A DNA stretch of 64,000 nucleotides from Rhodococcus pseudokoreensis. GTDB lineage: Bacteria; Actinomycetota; Actinomycetes; Mycobacteriales; Mycobacteriaceae. The stretch spans positions 3,162,001-3,226,000 of the forward strand of contig NZ_CP070619.1 in NCBI RefSeq assembly GCF_017068395.1, in the 5' to 3' direction. How positions within the stretch are numbered: the first letter of the stretch is position 1; each line of letters begins with the position of its first letter. This document shows positions 51,917 to 60,088 of the stretch, piece by piece. The translations under genes were made by a program, and so were the position numbers. The notes under the pieces were generated by a model. It made no database searches and was not told the DNA's origin. It worked only from the letters and a program-made list of their open reading frames with translations.

Positions 51917-51930
51917 AACATAATTATGTT
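51917..51930. promoter_or_regulatory. Perfect palindromic operator AACATAATTATGTT
   Basis: A perfect 14-bp palindrome, 106 bp upstream of the SDR start and 112 bp upstream of the divergent GntR start. It is the best match among the AT-rich sites of the cluster and is taken here as the reference sequence. Confidence 0.65.
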
Positions 51931-52041
51931 TACTGCCAAAAAGGCACTCCGTCAACTCCCGGTCGGGATCAACGTTCAGCCGGCACCCTCGGCGGCGGCG
52001 GACTCGACGCCGGGGCAGCACCCATGAGAGAGGGGTCCCGA

Positions 52042-52920
52042 ATGTATGATGAACATATGCCAGGTAAAAAGGTGACGGGGTCGGCTACGGCCAGTAGTCG
52101 CACACGCTCCGCTCGCCCGCCTACAACAGGCGAGACCGTCACCCAGATCCTGCCAATGTTCCGGGACGTCACCCCACTGACACGCCTTCCCGCGATGCCC
52201 CTCAAACGCGCCGAGATGGTCGCTCAGCGCATCGTGCACATGATTCAGGAACAAGGCCTGAAGCCAGGCGACCCCCTGCCGGTCGAATCGGACATGTACG
52301 AAACTTTCGGCGTCGCGAGAAGCACTCTTCGTGAGGCACTACGTGTGCTGGAGCAGCAGGGCGTGATTGTGATCCGCCCGGGCCGAGGAGGCGGGCCCAC
52401 CGTAGGGCTGCCGGACTCACGGCACCTGGCGAGCACGCTTGCCCTCTTGATGCAGTTCTCGGACACTCCTTTTCGATCCGTGTTGGAGACCCGTGAATAC
52501 ATCGAGCCCATCGCTGCTTCCCTCTGCGCGCAGAACGGTGATGATCGGGTCATCGACGGACTCCGCCAATCGGTCGACGCCATGCGCGCGAACCTCTCCG
52601 ACGAAGATTCGTTTCTCTACGAGAACCACAGGTTCCACGAGTTGATCGCCGAGGGAGCACGGAATCCGCTGATCTCCTACTTCCTCAATTCGCTCGACTG
52701 GATCATCGACGGCGCACGCCTGGGTGTTGTGTACAGCAAGGCCTCACGCAAGCAGGTTGCGGTGATTCACGATGAGATTTGCGAAGCAATCGAAGACGGA
52801 GACGGTGACCGCGCACGGGATGCCATGAGCGAGCACATGCGCGACACTCGCGCCTTCTTCGAGCGAAAGCACCCTCAGGTGATGAACCAGGCCTTGACCT
52901 GGGAGATGTACGGCCAGTAA
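52042..52920 (+). CDS. GntR-family regulator, FadR/VanR (FCD) type
   Basis: A 292-residue regulator with an N-terminal extension of about 45 residues, a winged HTH (LKPGDPLPVESDMYETFGVA then RSTLREALRVLEQQGVIVI) and an FCD ligand-binding domain (FRSVLETREYIEPIAASLCA). It is a paralogue of the regulator at 36079. It lies divergent from the PECR-like SDR across the perfect palindrome, the usual arrangement for autoregulation. ATG 52042 follows AGAGAGGGG; ATG 52024 and 52057 are alternatives. It ends 19 bases from the convergent kinase gene with no obvious terminator between. Confidence 0.9.
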   Translation: MYDEHMPGKKVTGSATASSRTRSARPPTTGETVTQILPMFRDVTPLTRLPAMPLKRAEMVAQRIVHMIQEQGLKPGDPLPVESDMYETFGVARSTLREALRVLEQQGVIVIRPGRGGGPTVGLPDSRHLASTLALLMQFSDTPFRSVLETREYIEPIAASLCAQNGDDRVIDGLRQSVDAMRANLSDEDSFLYENHRFHELIAEGARNPLISYFLNSLDWIIDGARLGVVYSKASRKQVAVIHDEICEAIEDGDGDRARDAMSEHMRDTRAFFERKHPQVMNQALTWEMYGQ

Positions 52921-52939
52921 TCGGCCCGGGCGAGATCGT

Positions 52940-55900
52940 CTAGGACTCGATGAGAGCCAGCTTGATGGCTTCCTTCGCACCCAACCGCGAGCCTTTGCGG
53001 TGCCGCGATCGAAAACCTCGTTCACCCAGGCTGCTGCGAGTCGATGCCTCGCACTCGGTGTGGTGACTGCGAAGTTCCTCGAACAGTAGAGGCGAGCTTC
53101 CCACTGCAGATCCAAGCGACTCCGCCGCGCCCAACAGCAAGGCGGCTCGGTCGAAGTCGCTGTTCCGACCAGAAGTCCACGCCAGAACTTCCAGACACAA
53201 CGCTGTGACGAGCGGCTCGTCGATCAGACGGCAGAACTCCAGGCACTCGCGCATGTATTGCTCTGCGCGAACGGCATCTCCTTGCCTGAGCACCGCGATA
53301 CCGATACCCCACAGCGAGTACGAGCGGTAAACCGATTCGCCGCGTGCCTCGGTGATGCGGAGTACCTCGTTGTGGCACGCGATCGCCCGCTCGTTGTTGC
53401 CACCCAATTCGTAAGCCAGCCCCAGCATCATCAGAATCCATACACGCACCCCGACCTCCGCATGTTCGCCGAAGGTCTGGAGAGCTTCTTCGAGCCGCTC
53501 GGACGCCTGCAGCATATTGCCGCTGTAGAGCTCGAGAATTCCCCTGGCGTGGGCAATTCGGGCATCACTGACGGGATCTGACATCTCGGCGACCAGCAAC
53601 TCCCCCTGGGAGACAAGGTTCGAACCGGCTGAAAGATCGCCCTGCAGTTCAGCGAGCACACTGTTGGCGTACAGGGCTTTGACTCGATCTGCCGACGCGC
53701 ACACAGGTCGTGTTTCCAGGGCGCGATCGAGCCAGAATCTCCCCTCACTGAGCAGGTTGCGGGAAAGCCAGAACGGAAACAGTGCCGCCGTAATCTCGAG
53801 CGCGGACCCGTTCATTCGTTCGTCGGACTCGAGTACCGCGAACTCGATCGCCTCACGAAGATTCGACTGTTCCCGGCCGAGTCGGGCGATCCATTCGAGT
53901 TGCCTGGCGCTGATCCAATCGCTCTCGGCATCGAGTACCAACTGGCGATACCAATCATGATGCCGACGCCGAAGTTTCGCGTGATCGCCGGATTCGCGGG
54001 CTTTCACTCGCCCGAATTCACGGATCGTCTCCAACATTCGGAATCCGACCGCGTTTCCGTGCTCCTCCCGGATGAGAATCGACTTGTCGACGAGCGAGAA
54101 GATGCCGTCGAGCAGCTCGTCTCGATCGATCTCCTCGCAGATGCCCTCTGCCGCGTCGAGTTCGATGATGCCGACGAACACCGACAGCTTGATCCATATC
54201 TGCCGTTCCAGCACCGAACACAGGTCGTAACTCCACTCGACGCAGAGGAGAAGGGTGCGCTGACGAGCCGGTGCCGCACGGTTTCCATGGGTGAGCAGCT
54301 TGTATCGGTCGGTCAGCCGCTGAGCAATCTGCGCGAGGGACATCGCCCGCAACTGCGCAGCCGCCAATTCGAGGGGTAGGGGCAGGCCGTCGAGTTGACG
54401 GCAGATTTGCACAACGGTGTCGATGTTGTCATCGGATAGCTCGAATCCCGGCACCGCGTCGGCGGCACGTTCCTCGAACAAAGCGACTGCGTCGTAGTTC
54501 GGTGATGCCATCAATGCGGGCTCATGGTCCACGGCGGGAGTACTCAGGGATGGCACCCGCAAGACGGACTCACCGGCAATGTTCAGAGGCTCGCGAGTCG
54601 TCGTCAGGATCGAGACCTCGGGGCAGGTTCGAAGAATCGTCTCTGCAAATCGCGCTACCGGCGCTATCACGTGCTCGCAGTTGTCCAGCACGATCAGCAA
54701 CTTCCGATCGATCAGAAACTGGACGATCTCGTCCATCGGATCCGTGTGACCAGTTCGCAAACCGAGGGCTCTGGCGATTACGTCGATGAGGACGGACTCA
54801 TCCAAGACTTCGCCGAACTCCGCCAGCCAGACACCGTGCGGAAACGTCTTCCGCATATCAGCGGCGAGCCGCAGCGCGAGCCGTGTTTTCCCGACTCCTC
54901 CGATCCCCGTCAACGTCACGAGCCGCGCGGTGTCGAACATAGATTTCGCGTCGGACAGCTCGACCTGGCGGCCGACGAAGCTGGTCAACTCCAGGGGCAG
55001 ATTTCCGGCGCGACTCTGACGCGCGGTTCGGCGGCCTGTGTCCTCGGCGGACTCTGTCGAACCGGCATCGCGTCGCCCGAGCGGCGCCACTGGCTGCTCC
55101 CCCAGGAGCGCCATCTCATCGACGTCCATGCCGTTCCGCGCTTGGACGGCGCGTAGTTCGTCACCGAAGTCGACAGCGGTGCCGGGACGGTCATGAGGAT
55201 CGCGTGCCATGGCGTGTTCGATCACTCCGGCGATATCGTCCGGAATTCCGTGTTCGCGCAGGTCGGGAAGAGGATTCCGCGCGATCCGGACGAATTGCGC
55301 CACGACCTTCTCTCCTGATCGGCGTTCGAACGCCGCGTGGCCTGTCAACGCGCAGAAGAGGGTCGCGCCGATGCTGTAGATGTCCGACGCCGGGGTCGGT
55401 GGATCACCTCTGAGGATCTCCGGAGCCGCAAACGCAGGCGAAGCCGTAATCGTGTCTTTCGCAGTCTCGAACCCGCCCACGATGTGCGCGATTCCGAAGT
55501 CGGTGAGCGCCGGCTCGCCGTAGCTCGAAAGCAAGATATTACTGGGCTTGATATCGCGGTGCAGGATCCCGAGCCGATGAGCGGTCTCCACCGCACCGGC
55601 GATTCGGACCCCGACTCTCAACACCTGATCGGGACGTAGTGGACCGTCGTCCCGGATCAATGTTTCCAACGAGTCCAACGGGTGATAGGGCATGACGATG
55701 AAGGGGTGCCCGCTCGATGTGGAACCCACCTGGAGGACATTCACGATGTTCGGGTGGCCGGTCAGGCGACCCATCGCACGCTGCTCGCGGAAGAATCGGG
55801 CCCGATTCTCGTCGTCGATCGAACCGGTGAGTACTTTGACCGCGACCGTTCGGTCCAAGGAGGGTTGCAGACACCGATAGACCACTCCGAATCCACCACT

Positions 55901-55951
55901 GCCGATCTCGTGAGCCTCCGTCAATCCGACCGCACTCAGATCACGTTTCAT
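52940..55951 (-). CDS. PknK-like Ser/Thr protein kinase fused to an NB-ARC/TPR module
   Basis: About 1003 residues. The N-terminal Hanks-type kinase (residues 10-270) is strikingly like PknK: GSGGFGVVYR, Lys39, HRDIKPSN (131-138), DFG (151-153), and SPAFAAPEIL. A linker (about 275-315) leads to an NB-ARC ATPase with Walker A GIGGVGKTRLAL (349-360) and VLDNCEHVI, then a TPR-like helical region. From about residue 316 to the end it is paralogous to the LuxR regulator at 25200, but it stops where that protein's HTH begins. No transmembrane segment is seen. It probably phosphorylates a regulator instead of binding DNA itself. Start uncertain: ATG 55951, ATG 55993 and GTG 56005 are all in frame. 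Confidence 0.9.
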   Translation of the reverse strand: MKRDLSAVGLTEAHEIGSGGFGVVYRCLQPSLDRTVAVKVLTGSIDDENRARFFREQRAMGRLTGHPNIVNVLQVGSTSSGHPFIVMPYHPLDSLETLIRDDGPLRPDQVLRVGVRIAGAVETAHRLGILHRDIKPSNILLSSYGEPALTDFGIAHIVGGFETAKDTITASPAFAAPEILRGDPPTPASDIYSIGATLFCALTGHAAFERRSGEKVVAQFVRIARNPLPDLREHGIPDDIAGVIEHAMARDPHDRPGTAVDFGDELRAVQARNGMDVDEMALLGEQPVAPLGRRDAGSTESAEDTGRRTARQSRAGNLPLELTSFVGRQVELSDAKSMFDTARLVTLTGIGGVGKTRLALRLAADMRKTFPHGVWLAEFGEVLDESVLIDVIARALGLRTGHTDPMDEIVQFLIDRKLLIVLDNCEHVIAPVARFAETILRTCPEVSILTTTREPLNIAGESVLRVPSLSTPAVDHEPALMASPNYDAVALFEERAADAVPGFELSDDNIDTVVQICRQLDGLPLPLELAAAQLRAMSLAQIAQRLTDRYKLLTHGNRAAPARQRTLLLCVEWSYDLCSVLERQIWIKLSVFVGIIELDAAEGICEEIDRDELLDGIFSLVDKSILIREEHGNAVGFRMLETIREFGRVKARESGDHAKLRRRHHDWYRQLVLDAESDWISARQLEWIARLGREQSNLREAIEFAVLESDERMNGSALEITAALFPFWLSRNLLSEGRFWLDRALETRPVCASADRVKALYANSVLAELQGDLSAGSNLVSQGELLVAEMSDPVSDARIAHARGILELYSGNMLQASERLEEALQTFGEHAEVGVRVWILMMLGLAYELGGNNERAIACHNEVLRITEARGESVYRSYSLWGIGIAVLRQGDAVRAEQYMRECLEFCRLIDEPLVTALCLEVLAWTSGRNSDFDRAALLLGAAESLGSAVGSSPLLFEELRSHHTECEASTRSSLGERGFRSRHRKGSRLGAKEAIKLALIES

Positions 55952-56225
55952 GGTGTCGTCTTGCCGTGTCTTCAACCGACCATCCTCAACCATCACACCA
56001 GTCACAGTCTTGCGAGTTTGCTGCGACGACGTGAGATCGTCGTCACAACATCACTGTGAATCTACCCTCTGATGGAAACCGCGACGGTCCTCGCCGATCG
56101 CACCGGTGACGTCGGTAGCCGCATCGAGGATCGGGCAGTCTGCCTCGAGACGCGCGGTCGGTCACCTTTGGGACAGCTCACCCGATACCGCCGAGTTCGC
56201 GGGTACCCCGCCCTAGACTCGGCCC

Positions 56226-56699
56226 ATGGGAAGGACCGACCGCGCCAGCCGGGTGATCGCGGCATCGCCGACGACCGTGTTTGACGCCCTGCTCGATCGG
56301 GAATCCGTCGAGGCCTGGTTGCCGCCGGAGGGCATGCGGGGCCGGATCGAGCGGTGGGACCCTCGGCCCGGTGGCGGGTTCCGGATGGTCCTCACTTACC
56401 TCGATGCCGCCGACAGTCCCGGCAAGAGTTCGGCGGCGACGGATGTCGTCGACGTCGGGTTCGCCGACCTGGTGCCGGCGGAGCGGGTGGTGCAGCAGGC
56501 CGTGTTCGAGGCCGACGACCCGTCGTTCGCGGGCACCATGACGATGACGTGGCAACTGACCGCCACCGGTGACGGAACCGAGGTGACCGTCACCGCCACC
56601 GACGTGCCACCCGGCATCGACCAGACGGACCACGAGGCCGGCATCGCGTCCTCTTTGGCCAACCTGGCGTCGTACGTCGAAACGTCAGATCGCCGCTGA
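56226..56699 (+). CDS. SRPBCC / AHSA1-like domain protein
   Basis: A 157-residue protein of the AHSA1 (activator of Hsp90 homologue-like) branch of SRPBCC: ASRVIAASPTTVFDALLDRE, WLPPEGMRGRIERWDPRPGG, VVQQAVFEADDPSFAGTMTM and HEAGIASSLANLASYVE. The family binds small ligands or unfolded chains; most members are functionally unassigned. It starts at ATG 56226, divergent from the kinase gene, and its 3' end overlaps the convergent 56685 gene by 15 bases. It is probably not part of the sugar operon. Confidence 0.85.
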   Translation: MGRTDRASRVIAASPTTVFDALLDRESVEAWLPPEGMRGRIERWDPRPGGGFRMVLTYLDAADSPGKSSAATDVVDVGFADLVPAERVVQQAVFEADDPSFAGTMTMTWQLTATGDGTEVTVTATDVPPGIDQTDHEAGIASSLANLASYVETSDRR

Positions 56700-56900
56700 G
56701 GCGGGTTCCCGCCGATAACACAGAGCGAGCAACTCGCCCAGGTCGGCTTCCGGCCGCGCCCGGAGTACACGAGCGAGCTTGTTGTAGTACGTGTTCCGGG
56801 ACATTCCGAACGTGACGAACACGTCCTCGGCGCTGGGGCCGCCGAACGGCGCCCACGTCCGGCCGAACGCGATCAGCTCGTCACCGACCTTCTCTGCCAT
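56685..56900 (-). CDS. DUF3263-like small protein
   Basis: A 71-residue protein with the core LIAFGRTWAPFGGPSAEDVF, VTFGMSRNTYYNKLARVL, homologous to the 76-residue protein at 27724 and patterned like actinobacterial DUF3263. Its ATG overlaps the stop of the sugar isomerase gene (TGATG), so it is the last gene of the minus-strand sugar operon. The helix-turn-helix-like sequence (FVTFGMSRNTYYNKLARV) suggests nucleic-acid binding. Function unknown. Confidence 0.75.
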   Translation of the reverse strand: MAEKVGDELIAFGRTWAPFGGPSAEDVFVTFGMSRNTYYNKLARVLRARPEADLGELLALCYRREPASAAI

Positions 56901-57853
56901 CACCCGGTGACCGTCGCGGCGCTGCGCGCGCGTTGGAGGGTGTCGACGGCGAGAGCGACGGACTCGCGCTGGCCGAGGGTGTAGTCCTCGTTCTCGATCG
57001 AGAGCGGTCCGGAGTAGCCCGCGTCCCGGAGCGCGTCGACGAACGCGGCCCAGAATTCGACTCCCCCGGAATGACCGGTGCCGACCGCCACGTAGTTCCA
57101 GGCCCGCTCCCCGGTCCGCTCGTTGGGGGTGGTCTCGAGCCGTGACGCGACGGCGGCACGGTCTTCGATGCGGGTGTCCTTGGCGTGCACGTGGTGGATC
57201 GCACCGGTGAGCGCGCCGATCGCGGCGATCGGATCGGCTCCCATCCACATCAGATGGGACGGATCGAAATTCGCGCCGAGAGTGTCGCCGACGGCATCAC
57301 GCAGGCGCAGCAGTCCCGGCACGCTGTATACGAGTTGGTTGGCGTGCATCTCGATCGCCAACCGGACCCCGCGCCGTCGGGCCTCGTCGGCGATCCGGCC
57401 CCAGTAGTCGACGGCGACCGACCACTGGTGGTCGAGCAGTTCCAGATTCTCCGGCGGCCACACTGTCGTGATCCAGGCCGGGAAACGGTCGCCGGGCGCC
57501 GCCGGCAGACCGGACATCGCCACCACGGTGTCGACCTCGAACTCCTCGGCCAATTGCAGTGCGCTGCGCACGATGTGGTCGTCGGCGGCACCGTTCACCG
57601 GGTGCAGCGGATTGCCTGCGGCGTTGAGGGCTTCGAGTCGTAGACCGCGCGAGACGATGTCGCGGCGCAGCCCGGCCCGGGCCCCGGGGTCGGCGAGCAG
57701 TTCCGCGAGGTCGGCGTGCGGGGCGGGCGACCATCCGCCGTGGGGGCCGCCGAGACCGATCTCGACGGTCTCGATGCCGAGTTCGACTGCGGTGTCGAGG
57801 GCTTCGGCGCGTGTCAGCGTCGACAGGCTGTCGGTGAGCAGACCGATCTGCAT
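56900..57853 (-). CDS. Sugar phosphate isomerase/epimerase-type TIM-barrel protein
   Basis: A 317-residue xylose-isomerase-like (AP endonuclease 2 superfamily) TIM barrel. It shows ETVEIGLGGPHGGWSP, LRLEALNAAGNPLHP, LAIEMHANQLVYSVPG, GANFDPSHLMWMGADP and HHVHAKDTRIE, with the metal-binding His/Glu/Asp positions of the family. It probably isomerises or dehydrates a sugar or cyclitol keto-intermediate produced by the neighbouring dehydrogenases. ATG 57853 follows AGGAGT, 1 base from the preceding stop. Confidence 0.9.
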   Translation of the reverse strand: MQIGLLTDSLSTLTRAEALDTAVELGIETVEIGLGGPHGGWSPAPHADLAELLADPGARAGLRRDIVSRGLRLEALNAAGNPLHPVNGAADDHIVRSALQLAEEFEVDTVVAMSGLPAAPGDRFPAWITTVWPPENLELLDHQWSVAVDYWGRIADEARRRGVRLAIEMHANQLVYSVPGLLRLRDAVGDTLGANFDPSHLMWMGADPIAAIGALTGAIHHVHAKDTRIEDRAAVASRLETTPNERTGERAWNYVAVGTGHSGGVEFWAAFVDALRDAGYSGPLSIENEDYTLGQRESVALAVDTLQRARSAATVTG

Positions 57854-57854
57854 G

Positions 57855-59015
57855 TCAGACTCCTTCGGGGGTGAGGCCGAACAGGCTCCGGCGACGAACT
57901 GGGGACGATTCGGGGACGTCGAGGTCGGCGAGCCCGATGACGCCGCGCCGGTGGGTGGGTCCGTCGACGGGCAGCGGGAGGCCGATGGTGGTGCCGAGCG
58001 CCGCGGACGTATACGCGGCGACGGTGGCTTCGAGGGTGCGCAGCGCGTCCCGGCCGGGTGCGGCCGGGGCCCGCCCGGAGTTCACGGCGTCGGCGAAGTC
58101 GACGACGGTCGAGTGCAGCGCCGCGGAGATCAGCGGGGCGAGTTCCTGACCGGCGGGGACGTCGACGGTTTCGGTGCCGGTCTCGGTGGTGAGGGTCATC
58201 GATTCGAACGGCGCCCAGGGCATGGTGCCCTCGTCGCGGTACCGCAGGACGAGGCGTCCCTTGCTGCCGGTGATCCGGATCCCGCCGGGCCCGTGACCCC
58301 AGCCGATGTTGACCAGCGCCGCACGGTCCGCGGTTTCGAGGCGGCACAGGGCCAGTCCCTCCACGGCGTCGCCGGAGGTGGCCGCGTCGACGTACGCCGA
58401 GACCCGTTCGACGGGTTCGACGACGAGGTGCTCGGCGAGGTAGACCCCGTGCAGCATGTCCATCAGCACTCCGCCACCGGCGGCGGCCGGGTCGTGTCGC
58501 CACTGCGGGCGGTATCCGGCGGCGCCGGGCGAGTCGACGACACCGAGCATGTCGACGACGACGTTGCGCACCTCGCCGATCGTCCCGCTGTCGATGAGTG
58601 TGCGGGCCGCGACGATCTCGGGGAAGAACAGGTAGTTGTGCACCACCCCGAGCACGACGCCGGCGGCGTCGGCCGCCTCGACCATGGCAGCGGCGTCGGC
58701 AGGGGTTGCGGCCAAGGGCTTTTCGCACAGGATGTGCTTGCCGGCGGCGGCTGCGGCGACCACCAGGTCGCGGTGCAGGTGCTGCGGGGTGCACACGTCG
58801 ACGACGTCGACGTCGTCACGGGCGAGCAGTTCGAGGGCGTCGGCGTGCACCTGGTGCGGTGCGAGTCCGCTACTCGCACGGCCGAGTTCGAGCCGCTCGG
58901 GCGTCGGGTCGGCCAGCGCGGTGATAGTGAACTGTTCCGGGGCGGCCTGGTAGGCGGGGACGTGGAAGTTCAGGGCGACGTTGCCGCATCCGACGATTCC
59001 GACACGCATGGTCAT
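57855..59015 (-). CDS. Gfo/Idh/MocA-family dehydrogenase
   Basis: A 386-residue NAD(P)-dependent sugar dehydrogenase: RVGIVGCGNVALNFHVPAYQ at the N-terminus, HILCEKPLAATPADA with the catalytic lysine, HNYLFFPEIVAARTLI and HDPAAAGGGVLMDMLHG. It oxidises a ring hydroxyl of a sugar or cyclitol. ATG 59015 has AGGAGA 7 bases upstream; ATG 59009 is in frame but spaced less well. It is one of three members in this operon; divergence among them suggests successive or alternative substrates. Confidence 0.9.
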   Translation of the reverse strand: MTMRVGIVGCGNVALNFHVPAYQAAPEQFTITALADPTPERLELGRASSGLAPHQVHADALELLARDDVDVVDVCTPQHLHRDLVVAAAAAGKHILCEKPLAATPADAAAMVEAADAAGVVLGVVHNYLFFPEIVAARTLIDSGTIGEVRNVVVDMLGVVDSPGAAGYRPQWRHDPAAAGGGVLMDMLHGVYLAEHLVVEPVERVSAYVDAATSGDAVEGLALCRLETADRAALVNIGWGHGPGGIRITGSKGRLVLRYRDEGTMPWAPFESMTLTTETGTETVDVPAGQELAPLISAALHSTVVDFADAVNSGRAPAAPGRDALRTLEATVAAYTSAALGTTIGLPLPVDGPTHRRGVIGLADLDVPESSPVRRRSLFGLTPEGV

Positions 59016-59026
59016 TCGATCTCTCC

Positions 59027-60088
59027 TCAGGAGTGTGCCGTCAGCGCGGGGTCTGCGGCGGACGGGGCGGGGGTGACGGGCCTGCCGAGTTCGGCGGCCT
59101 GCCGGACGGCGTCCACGACGGCCGCCTGATCGATCGCGTCGGCGCGGCCGAAGAGCGGGGTTTCGCCGTGACGGATGGCCTGGGAGGCGGCGTCGAACTC
59201 GATGCGGTACGCGTCGGTGTTCTCCGGGTCCTCGGCGTGGGTGAGCGCGTACTTGTCGTCGGGGTCGACGTCCAGGCGACGGGTGTGGCCGTCGACCTCG
59301 AGTTCGATGTAGCCGGGCCGGCACAGCCAGGGGTCGGGGACGGTGATCTTGCCCTTCGTGCCGATGACCTCAAGTTCGTCGCGGCGCGGGAAGTCCAGTG
59401 CGACATCGAGTTGAGCGAGGACGTCGTCAGGCATCTCCAGGGTGGCGGCCAGACGCAGATCGCCGCCTTCGGCGCCGGGGACGGTGTCGAGGACGCGGGC
59501 GGCGTGCACCCGGGTGGGGTGCCCGGCGAGCAGCCGGATCGCGCTGACGCAGTAGCAGCCCAGGTCCAGGGACGCTCCCCCGCCGAGGGCGGTGGTGCGC
59601 CGGATGTCTCCGGGCTCGACCGACACGGTCAACGCGGCGCGCACGTGCGCGAGCCGGCCGATCGCGCCGTCGACGATCAGGCGCTGCACCAGCCGAGTCT
59701 GCGGGTGGTGCCGGTACATCAGGCCCTCGATGCACAACCGGTCGGCGGCCTCGGCGGCATCGAAGCACCGCTCGGCGTCGGCGGCGGTGACGGCGAACGG
59801 CTTCTCGCACAACACGTGTTTGCCGGCCTCGAGCGCCTTGACGGTCCACTCGGTGTGCATCGAGATCGGCACCGGGATGTACACGGCCTCGACGTCGTCG
59901 CAGGCGAGCAGTTCCTCGTAGGAGCCGAAGCTGGTGGGAACGCCGATCTCGTCGGCGTAGCGGCGTGCCCTGCCGGCGTCGCGGCCGCCGACGGCGACGA
60001 GTTCCGCGTGCGGCGAGGCCGCGATCGCGGCGGCGGCCACCCGGCCGATCCCCGCGGTCGAGAGCATTCCCCAGCGGACCGCGGTCAT
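59027..60088 (-). CDS. Gfo/Idh/MocA-family dehydrogenase
   Basis: A 353-residue oxidoreductase of the dihydrodiol/xylose-dehydrogenase-like branch: WGMLSTAGIGRVAAAAIAAS, VYIPVPISMHTEWTVKALEA, HVLCEKPFAVTAADAE and GLMYRHHPQTRLVQRL. These are typical of NADP-dependent aldose dehydrogenases. It overlaps the upstream dehydrogenase by ATGA and lies 11 bases before the next. Substrate not identified. Confidence 0.9.
   Translation of the reverse strand: MTAVRWGMLSTAGIGRVAAAAIAASPHAELVAVGGRDAGRARRYADEIGVPTSFGSYEELLACDDVEAVYIPVPISMHTEWTVKALEAGKHVLCEKPFAVTAADAERCFDAAEAADRLCIEGLMYRHHPQTRLVQRLIVDGAIGRLAHVRAALTVSVEPGDIRRTTALGGGASLDLGCYCVSAIRLLAGHPTRVHAARVLDTVPGAEGGDLRLAATLEMPDDVLAQLDVALDFPRRDELEVIGTKGKITVPDPWLCRPGYIELEVDGHTRRLDVDPDDKYALTHAEDPENTDAYRIEFDAASQAIRHGETPLFGRADAIDQAAVVDAVRQAAELGRPVTPAPSAADPALTAHS

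Noticed and set aside
38504..51930. AT-rich patches read as signs of horizontal transfer or an origin
   Set aside because: They are short, palindromic and confined to promoters, so operators explain them better; no transposase, integrase or direct-repeat boundaries are seen.
57468..59129. Plus-strand frame of about 550 codons opposite the isomerase and dehydrogenase genes
   Set aside because: Gly/Asp/Val-rich antisense artefact; the minus strand carries complete Rossmann and TIM-barrel motifs.
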